Source: Cesiribacteraceae bacterium YIM B00369
GTDB taxonomy: Bacteria; Bacteroidota; Bacteroidia; Cytophagales; Cyclobacteriaceae
Direction of reading: 5' to 3'
DNA: 64,000 nt
Assembly: GCA_017948555.1 (NCBI GenBank)
Contig: JAFMYY010000014.1
Span: 1-64,000, forward strand
Shown: positions 59,148 to 64,000 of the stretch, piece after piece
Position numbering within the stretch: position 1 is the stretch's first letter
How the letters are laid out: each line of letters begins with the position of its first letter
Position numbers and translations under genes: made by a program
The notes under the pieces: generated by a model
What the model saw: the letters and a program-made list of their open reading frames with translations, nothing else
What the model was told of the DNA's origin: nothing
The model's database searches: none

Positions 59148-59175
59148 TACTTAGTACTTACTACTTCATACTTAT
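59148..59175. repeat. heptanucleotide repeat upstream of the FAD/Fe-S gene (TACTTAG type)
   Basis: Four perfect-register units: TACTTAG, TACTTAC, TACTTCA, TACTTAT. The following ATG is 15 bases away. Confidence 0.55.
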
Positions 59176-59190
59176 AAAGGTACCTGAATA

Positions 59191-62136
59191 ATGGAGCATA
59201 AATTAGCTGCCTTAGCCACCCGGCTGGAAGGGGAACTTCACTTTAGTGAAACAATGCGCAGGTTATACGCCACCGATGCATCTGCATACCGCGAAATGCC
59301 GCTTGCAGTGGCCATACCACGTACAGAAGAAGATATAAGGAAACTTATAGCCTTTGCAGGAAAGGAAGGTTCGTCGCTTATTCCGCGTACTGCAGGTACT
59401 TCGCTGGCAGGGCAGGTTGTAGGCGGGGGTATTGTGGTGGATGTTTCTGTGCACTTCAGGCAAATACTGGAAGTAAACGAAGAAGAACACTGGGTAAGGG
59501 TACAGCCGGGGGTTAACCGCGATGAGCTAAACCTTTTCCTGGAACAATACGGCCTTTACTTTGGCCCTGAAACCTCCACATCTAACCGCTGTATGATTGG
59601 TGGCATGGCAGGGAATAACAGCTGTGGCTCAAATTCAGTAGTATATGGCAGTACCAGGGACCATCTTTTAGAGGTGCGTGGGTTTATTGCAGATGGTACT
59701 GAAGTGGTTTTCGGCGAGCTTTCTGGTGAAGAATTTAAGCAAAAAGCTGCCGGAAAAGGGGTGAAAAGTCCGCTTGAACAGCAGATATATGCCCAGGCGC
59801 AGGAAATGCTTTCTAATCAGCAGAATGCTGAAGAGATCAGGAAGGAATTTCCTAAATCAAGCATTCCACGCCGGAATACAGGCTATGCAATTGATCTGTT
59901 ACTCAACTCTGAGCCTTTTACGGAAGGTGGCGAAGCATTTAACTTTTGTAAGCTCCTTGCCGGCTCTGAGGGTACTCTGTGCTTTGTATCGGAGCTTAAG
60001 CTTAATCTTGTTCCACTTCCGCCTGCTATTACAGGCTTAGCCTGTTTGCACTTTAATACAGTTGATGAAGCGCTGCGGGCAAATATTATTGCCTTAAAAC
60101 ATGATCCGCGGGCCTGTGAGCTTATGGACCACTACATCCTGGAATGTACAAAAGCCAATATTGAGCAGCGGCAGAACCGCTTCTTTGTGCAGGGCGATCC
60201 GGGTGCTATACTGGTAGTGGAGTTTGGAGATGATAATGAAGATGCTATAAAAAGCAGGGCGGCCACTCTGCAGGCTGAACTGGAAAAAGAAGGACTTGGG
60301 TACCACTTTCCGCTTGTGCTTGGGCCGGATACTAAAAGGGTATGGGCGCTGCGTAAGGCAGGATTAGGTTTGCTTTCCAATATTAAAGGAGATGCCAAAC
60401 CGGCCCCTGTTATTGAAGATACTGCTGTGGATCCTCAGGACCTGCCACAGTACATTCGTGATTTTAATATCACCCTTCAGAAATATAACCTCTTTTGCGT
60501 GCATTATGCCCACGCTGGCAGCGGGGAGCTTCACCTGAGGCCTATTCTGGACCTCAAAACTGCAGAAGGCAATAAGCTGTTCCATACCATTGCCGATGAA
60601 ATTGCCCGCCTGGTAAAAAAATACAAAGGCTCCCTGAGTGGCGAGCATGGCGACGGCAGGCTGCGCGCAGAGTTTATACAGTTTATGGTGGGTGACCACA
60701 ATTATGCGCTCCTGAAGCAAATTAAGCAGTGCTGGGACCCGCAGGGAATTTTTAACCCCGGAAAAATTGTAAATGCCCCTCCAATGAACGAAAGCCTGCG
60801 ATATACTCCCGGACAGGAGGTGCCGCAGTTCGATACTGTTTTCGACTGGAGTGAAACCGATGGGATAATCCGGGCGGCAGAATTGTGTAACGGGTCCGGC
60901 GATTGCCGTAAAACTCATTTGATAGGCGGAACGATGTGCCCCAGCTTTATGGCTACCCATAACGAGCGCGATACTACCCGGGGCAGGGCAAACATGCTGC
61001 GCGAAATGCTGCAGAACTCGCCCAAAGCGAACCGTTTCGACCATGAAGAAATTAAGGAGACCATGGACCTTTGCCTGAGCTGTAAAGGCTGTAAGGCGGA
61101 GTGCCCGAGCAATGTGGATATTGCCAAGCTGAAAACTGAGTGGCAGCAGCAATATTACGATGCCAATGGTGTTCCTCTGAGGGCGCGGCTGGTAGCAAAC
61201 TTTGGCAGGATGAATACCCTTGCCTCCAAAATGCCATTCATTTATAATGCCCTGATGAAAGGAGGCGTTGCGGCCAATATGGCTAAGAAAATGGTTGGCT
61301 TTGCTGAAGAACGCAGCATGCCGATGCTTCACAGCACTACATTCCGCCAGTGGTTTACCAAAAATAAAAAAGTGCTTAACAGTTCACTTAATGGCAACCG
61401 TAAAGGAAGGGTGCTCTTGTTTTGCGATGAGTTCACCAACTATAACGACGTGCCAGTAGGGATTACCACGGCGAAACTGTTAAGCCGCCTGGGGTATGAG
61501 CTGGATATGCCGGAGCATGAGGAAAGCGGGCGTACATGGTTGAGTAAAGGCCTGCTGCGCGATGCTAAAAAAATTGCAGAGCGAAACATTGATAAGCTCT
61601 CACCACTTGTCAGCAAAGAGGTGCCCATTATTGGTATTGAGCCTTCTGCCATTCTTACCCTGCGCGATGAGTACCTGAGCCTGTGTAAGCCTTACCAGAA
61701 AGAAAAAGCTCAGAAGCTGGCAGAGGCCACCTACCTGGTGGATGAATTTATTGCTAATGAACGTGATGCCGGAAGGTTGAAGGGTGATATTTTTACAGAT
61801 GAACACCGTGTGATAAAACTTCATGGCCACTGCCACCAGAAAGCTTTATCATCCCTGGTATATACTAAAAAGATGCTGAGTCTGCCTAAAAATTACCAGG
61901 TGCAGTTAATCCCGAGCGGATGCTGTGGCATGGCCGGTTCTTTTGGCTATGAGAAAGAGCATTATGAGGTAAGTATGAAGATTGGCGAGCTCGTATTATT
62001 CCCCACTGTAAGAAAGCAGCCTGAGGAGGTCTTAATTGCAGCACCCGGAACAAGCTGCCGCCACCAGATAAAGGATGGAACCCAAAGAACAGCCATGCAC
62101 CCGGTGGAAATTCTCTGGGAAGCATTGAAGAACTAA
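59191..62136 (+). CDS. FAD-linked oxidase fused to Fe-S/CCG domains (D-lactate dehydrogenase-like)
   Basis: A 981-residue soluble protein. N-terminal FAD-binding domain (about 35-230, SSLIPRTAGTSLAGQVVGGGIVV, NRCMIGGMAGNNSCGSNS), FAD-oxidase C domain (about 245-530, ending FNPGKIVNAP), two ferredoxin-type cluster motifs (CNGSGDCRKTHLIGGTMC near 572 and CLSCKGCKAECP near 630) and a C-terminal cysteine-rich CCG region (GHCHQKAL, PSGCCGMAGSFGYEKEHYE). This is the GlcD/GlcF-type fusion seen in YdiJ- and D-2-hydroxyacid dehydrogenases. It probably oxidises D-lactate or 2-hydroxyglutarate and delivers electrons to the respiratory chain. In context it could consume lactate from deoxysugar catabolism, an inference only. 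Confidence 0.9.
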   Translation: MEHKLAALATRLEGELHFSETMRRLYATDASAYREMPLAVAIPRTEEDIRKLIAFAGKEGSSLIPRTAGTSLAGQVVGGGIVVDVSVHFRQILEVNEEEHWVRVQPGVNRDELNLFLEQYGLYFGPETSTSNRCMIGGMAGNNSCGSNSVVYGSTRDHLLEVRGFIADGTEVVFGELSGEEFKQKAAGKGVKSPLEQQIYAQAQEMLSNQQNAEEIRKEFPKSSIPRRNTGYAIDLLLNSEPFTEGGEAFNFCKLLAGSEGTLCFVSELKLNLVPLPPAITGLACLHFNTVDEALRANIIALKHDPRACELMDHYILECTKANIEQRQNRFFVQGDPGAILVVEFGDDNEDAIKSRAATLQAELEKEGLGYHFPLVLGPDTKRVWALRKAGLGLLSNIKGDAKPAPVIEDTAVDPQDLPQYIRDFNITLQKYNLFCVHYAHAGSGELHLRPILDLKTAEGNKLFHTIADEIARLVKKYKGSLSGEHGDGRLRAEFIQFMVGDHNYALLKQIKQCWDPQGIFNPGKIVNAPPMNESLRYTPGQEVPQFDTVFDWSETDGIIRAAELCNGSGDCRKTHLIGGTMCPSFMATHNERDTTRGRANMLREMLQNSPKANRFDHEEIKETMDLCLSCKGCKAECPSNVDIAKLKTEWQQQYYDANGVPLRARLVANFGRMNTLASKMPFIYNALMKGGVAANMAKKMVGFAEERSMPMLHSTTFRQWFTKNKKVLNSSLNGNRKGRVLLFCDEFTNYNDVPVGITTAKLLSRLGYELDMPEHEESGRTWLSKGLLRDAKKIAERNIDKLSPLVSKEVPIIGIEPSAILTLRDEYLSLCKPYQKEKAQKLAEATYLVDEFIANERDAGRLKGDIFTDEHRVIKLHGHCHQKALSSLVYTKKMLSLPKNYQVQLIPSGCCGMAGSFGYEKEHYEVSMKIGELVLFPTVRKQPEEVLIAAPGTSCRHQIKDGTQRTAMHPVEILWEALKN

Positions 62137-62164
62137 GTGTAGTTGATGTTTATATTTTGCACAG

Positions 62165-62209
62165 AGCCATTGTTGGTGTCATAATTTTAAAGTGGCACCA
62201 ACAATGGCT
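62165..62209. repeat. large imperfect palindrome after the FAD/Fe-S gene
   Basis: Two 17-base arms (62165-62181 and 62193-62209) with one mismatch (AGCCATTGTTGGTGTCA against AGCCATTGTTGGTGCCA) and an 11-base AT loop. No T-run follows on the plus strand. It is too long for a typical intrinsic terminator of this window and may be a protein-binding or RNA-structural element. Confidence 0.5.
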
Positions 62210-62320
62210 TATTACATTTGTTGGTATTCCGGAGGCCGGTAATGCTTTTAGTATGGATTTGACAACAGTATGTTTTTTTAATCATGATTTTCAATTTTTA
62301 ATTCGTAATAAACTTAAGCT

Positions 62321-63244
62321 ATGAAAAAGTTATTTTTAATTCTTTTAGGAGGCGCGTTAGGGCTTGCTTCCTGTAATGGTAATAGCAACTCTGAGGAGCA
62401 TAACAACGACAGCAGGCTTGGTGGCAATGCTACTGATACTATTGATGCTGAAATTGCAGTATCGCTGGAGCAGGTATGGGCAACAGAAAGTGTGCTGGAA
62501 ACACCTGAATCTGTTTTTTATCATGCAAGTGAGGATGTGCTGTATGTGAGCAATATTGCAGGTGACCCTAAAGAAAAGGATGGAAGGGGATATATTTCAA
62601 AGCTTTCGCCTGATGGGGAAATTATAGAGAAGGAGTGGGTAAGCGGTATGGATTCTCCTAAGGGGATGGCTGTTTTAAATGGTAAGCTGTACGTTACTAA
62701 TATTGATGAGTTGGTTGAAATTGATATCCGGTCCGCTAAGATCAGCAATCGCTTTAAAGTAGAGGGAGCCTCATTCCTGAACGATGTTGCGGTTACCGCC
62801 GATAATAAAGTGCTTTTCTCTGATTCTGACCAGGGTAAAATTCATGTGCTGGAAAATGGAGCGGTGCAGCTCTGGAGCGAACCTGGTGTGGAAAGGCCAA
62901 ACGGGCTTATAGTTAACAACAATAGAATTTTACTTGCCTCTAAAGGAAAACTGCAGGAGGTGAAGAAAAATCAGACCGGCGAGGTACTGGCCGAAGGAAT
63001 TGGTGCCGGCGACGGTGTGGCAGTGGTGAATGATAACAGCTATCTGGTATCTAACTGGCAGGGAGAAGTTTTTTATGTGCTCGGCCAGGGGGGAGAAAAC
63101 AGGATGAAGAAGGTATTGGATACAAAAGACCAGAATGTAAATTCAGCCGATATTGAATACATCAGGGATCGAAATCTATTGTTAGTACCCACCTTTGGCG
63201 ATAACAGAGTGGTTGCCTACAAACTGAACGGAGTTGTAAATTAA
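62321..63244 (+). CDS. SMP-30/gluconolactonase-like lipoprotein
   Basis: A 307-residue lipoprotein (MKKLFLILLGGALGLASCNG, Cys at residue 18). The body is a beta-propeller with SMP-30-like repeats: YHASEDVLYVSNIAGDPKEKDGRGYISKLSPDG, GMDSPKGMAVLNGKLYVTNIDELVEID, FLNDVAVTADNKVLFSDSDQGKIHV, VERPNGLIVNNNRILLAS, and the final IEYIRDRNLLLVPTFGDNRVVAYKL. Some family members are lactonases with a bound metal; key acidic residues are only partly visible, so the activity is uncertain. A terminator follows. Confidence 0.8.
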   Translation: MKKLFLILLGGALGLASCNGNSNSEEHNNDSRLGGNATDTIDAEIAVSLEQVWATESVLETPESVFYHASEDVLYVSNIAGDPKEKDGRGYISKLSPDGEIIEKEWVSGMDSPKGMAVLNGKLYVTNIDELVEIDIRSAKISNRFKVEGASFLNDVAVTADNKVLFSDSDQGKIHVLENGAVQLWSEPGVERPNGLIVNNNRILLASKGKLQEVKKNQTGEVLAEGIGAGDGVAVVNDNSYLVSNWQGEVFYVLGQGGENRMKKVLDTKDQNVNSADIEYIRDRNLLLVPTFGDNRVVAYKLNGVVN

Positions 63245-63278
63245 GAATAACAGATTAACTGATCTGAAGGATAAAAAG

Positions 63279-63315
63279 AAAATCCCTGGAGAGAAATACT
63301 TCAGGGATTTTTGTT
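63279..63315 (+). terminator. rho-independent terminator after the SMP-30-like gene
   Basis: Arms AAAATCCCTG (63279-63288) and CAGGGATTTT (63302-63311) with a 13-base loop, followed by T. Confidence 0.8.
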
Positions 63316-63430
63316 TTCAGGAGCTTGCTGTAAGGCTGTAATTGCTGCGCTGCCTGGTCCTCTCAAAGTAAAGCTGATATCAGTGTACATGATTGAGTAA
63401 ATTATTTGTTCTTTCCACATTCTTGTGATT

Positions 63431-64000
63431 TTACCTCTCAGCCTTCAGAATCTGCTTAAGCTGCTCCTTTGGCATTACGCCCTGATATAATTTGTTTCCG
63501 ATCTGGAAGGTGGGAACAGACTGGATGCCCATCTGGTAGGATTGATCGCGGGCCTGCTCATGTACTTCTTTGTACTTTCTGCTTTCCAGTGCCTTCCGGT
63601 ATTCCTCCTGGTTAAGGTCTACCTCTCCGGCTAGTTGTGTCAGTACATCAACCTTACCTATATCTTTATCTTCTTTGAAGAAGGCTTCGAAAAGGCGCAT
63701 GGTATAAGCATCTGCTTTTCCGTGTTCCTTAGCATACTGGAAACCCTCAAATGCCAGGTGGGTGTGAGGCTGGGGCGATACTGTGGGTAGTTTAATATCT
63801 ATTCCCATATTCTCTGCCATAGGATATACGGAGGTTCTCCAGGTTTTGGGCAAATATTCCTCTCCGGGCCGCAAAGTTGGTTTGGGGAAAGGTCTCAGCT
63901 CAAAGGGAATCCACTCTATTTCCACATCCAGCTCAGGATTTTCATTTAACACTTCTTCCACCACCTTTTCTCCCAGGTAGCAAAAGGGACATACATAATC
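63431..64000 (-). CDS. DsbA-family disulfide oxidoreductase/isomerase, cut by the right edge
   Basis: The reading frame stays open to the window edge: its N-terminal part reads DYVCPFCYLGEKVVEEVLNE, so the CPFC active site (cysteines at about 63989-63991 and 63980-63982) belongs to this gene and the start lies beyond 64000. Residues following include EWIPFELRPFP, FEAFFKEDKDIGKVDVL and GIQSVPTFQIGNKLYQG, with the cis-Pro in SVPTF. This is the DsbA/FrnE/HCCA-isomerase type of thioredoxin fold. It may act on disulfides or on glutathione-linked substrates. There is no information on export because the N-terminus is missing. Confidence 0.85.
   Translation of the reverse strand, partial: DYVCPFCYLGEKVVEEVLNENPELDVEIEWIPFELRPFPKPTLRPGEEYLPKTWRTSVYPMAENMGIDIKLPTVSPQPHTHLAFEGFQYAKEHGKADAYTMRLFEAFFKEDKDIGKVDVLTQLAGEVDLNQEEYRKALESRKYKEVHEQARDQSYQMGIQSVPTFQIGNKLYQGVMPKEQLKQILKAER

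Noticed and set aside
8079-59175. Heptanucleotide arrays as possible CRISPR arrays
   Set aside because: Units are 7 bases, contiguous and without unique spacers of 25-40 bases; no cas genes are present.
1-64000. Complete insertion sequence or transposon
   Set aside because: No transposase-like frame and no terminal inverted repeats of IS length with target duplications were recognised.

Overview
This window is chromosomal DNA of a free-living Bacteroidota bacterium, most likely of the order Cytophagales. That placement is an inference from several signs: repeated TAnnTTTG-type -7 promoter boxes, AT-rich leaders without clear Shine-Dalgarno sequences, tandem DUF3078 proteins, a fused SecDF, a tmRNA tag ending NYALAA, and many lipoproteins and LysM proteins. 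There is one tmRNA, no tRNA or rRNA gene, and no complete insertion sequence or CRISPR array.

Layout. Positions 1-245 hold the start of a permease-like gene that runs off the left edge. Positions 717-3436 form an AT-rich accessory patch: an EndoU-like nuclease, a small lipoprotein, a Crp/Fnr-type regulator and a DoxX-like membrane protein. Long non-coding flanks with recurring GTTGGYG motifs separate some of these genes and suggest gene cassettes. The patch ends in a signal-peptide gene cut off after 40 codons. Positions 3433-14696 are a pectin/rhamnogalacturonan utilisation locus: a GntR/LacI-type regulator, a GH43-like enzyme, a GH65-like enzyme, GH105, two GH28 enzymes, and an SDR plus FAH-family hydrolase pair that fits the non-phosphorylative breakdown of a 6-deoxysugar such as L-rhamnose. 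No SusC/SusD pair is present.

Positions 14942-19650 hold a DUF1737 mini-gene, a STAS-like protein, a kinase-less GAF/PAS sensor, a quinone-oxidoreductase-like MDR enzyme and ssrA. Positions 19784-29773 hold a DUF481-like barrel protein, dnaX split by an A10 tract, two DUF3078 paralogues, a lone receiver, an MltD-like LysM lytic transglycosylase, an O-methyltransferase and an M16 peptidase. Positions 30047-42851 hold a glycosyltransferase, a DUF1206 protein, aminopeptidase P, a PepSY-like secreted protein with a possible sigma-54 promoter, an NtrC-type regulator, a hybrid histidine kinase and two secreted peptidases (M28, S9B). The rest is largely housekeeping: thioredoxin, dxs, scpA, a flippase-like protein, ndk, a DHH phosphoesterase, two FKBP lipoproteins, rdgB, udk, a TrkA-like protein, secDF, a D-lactate dehydrogenase-like FAD/Fe-S fusion, an SMP-30-like lipoprotein and a DsbA-family protein cut by the right edge.

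The observations most worth following are: (1) ten intergenic loci built of heptanucleotide tandem repeats, five of them arranged as inverted arms; (2) dnaX, in which the zero frame stops at the length of a gamma subunit and a -1 shift on A10 would give full-length tau; and (3) the cassette-like accessory patch.
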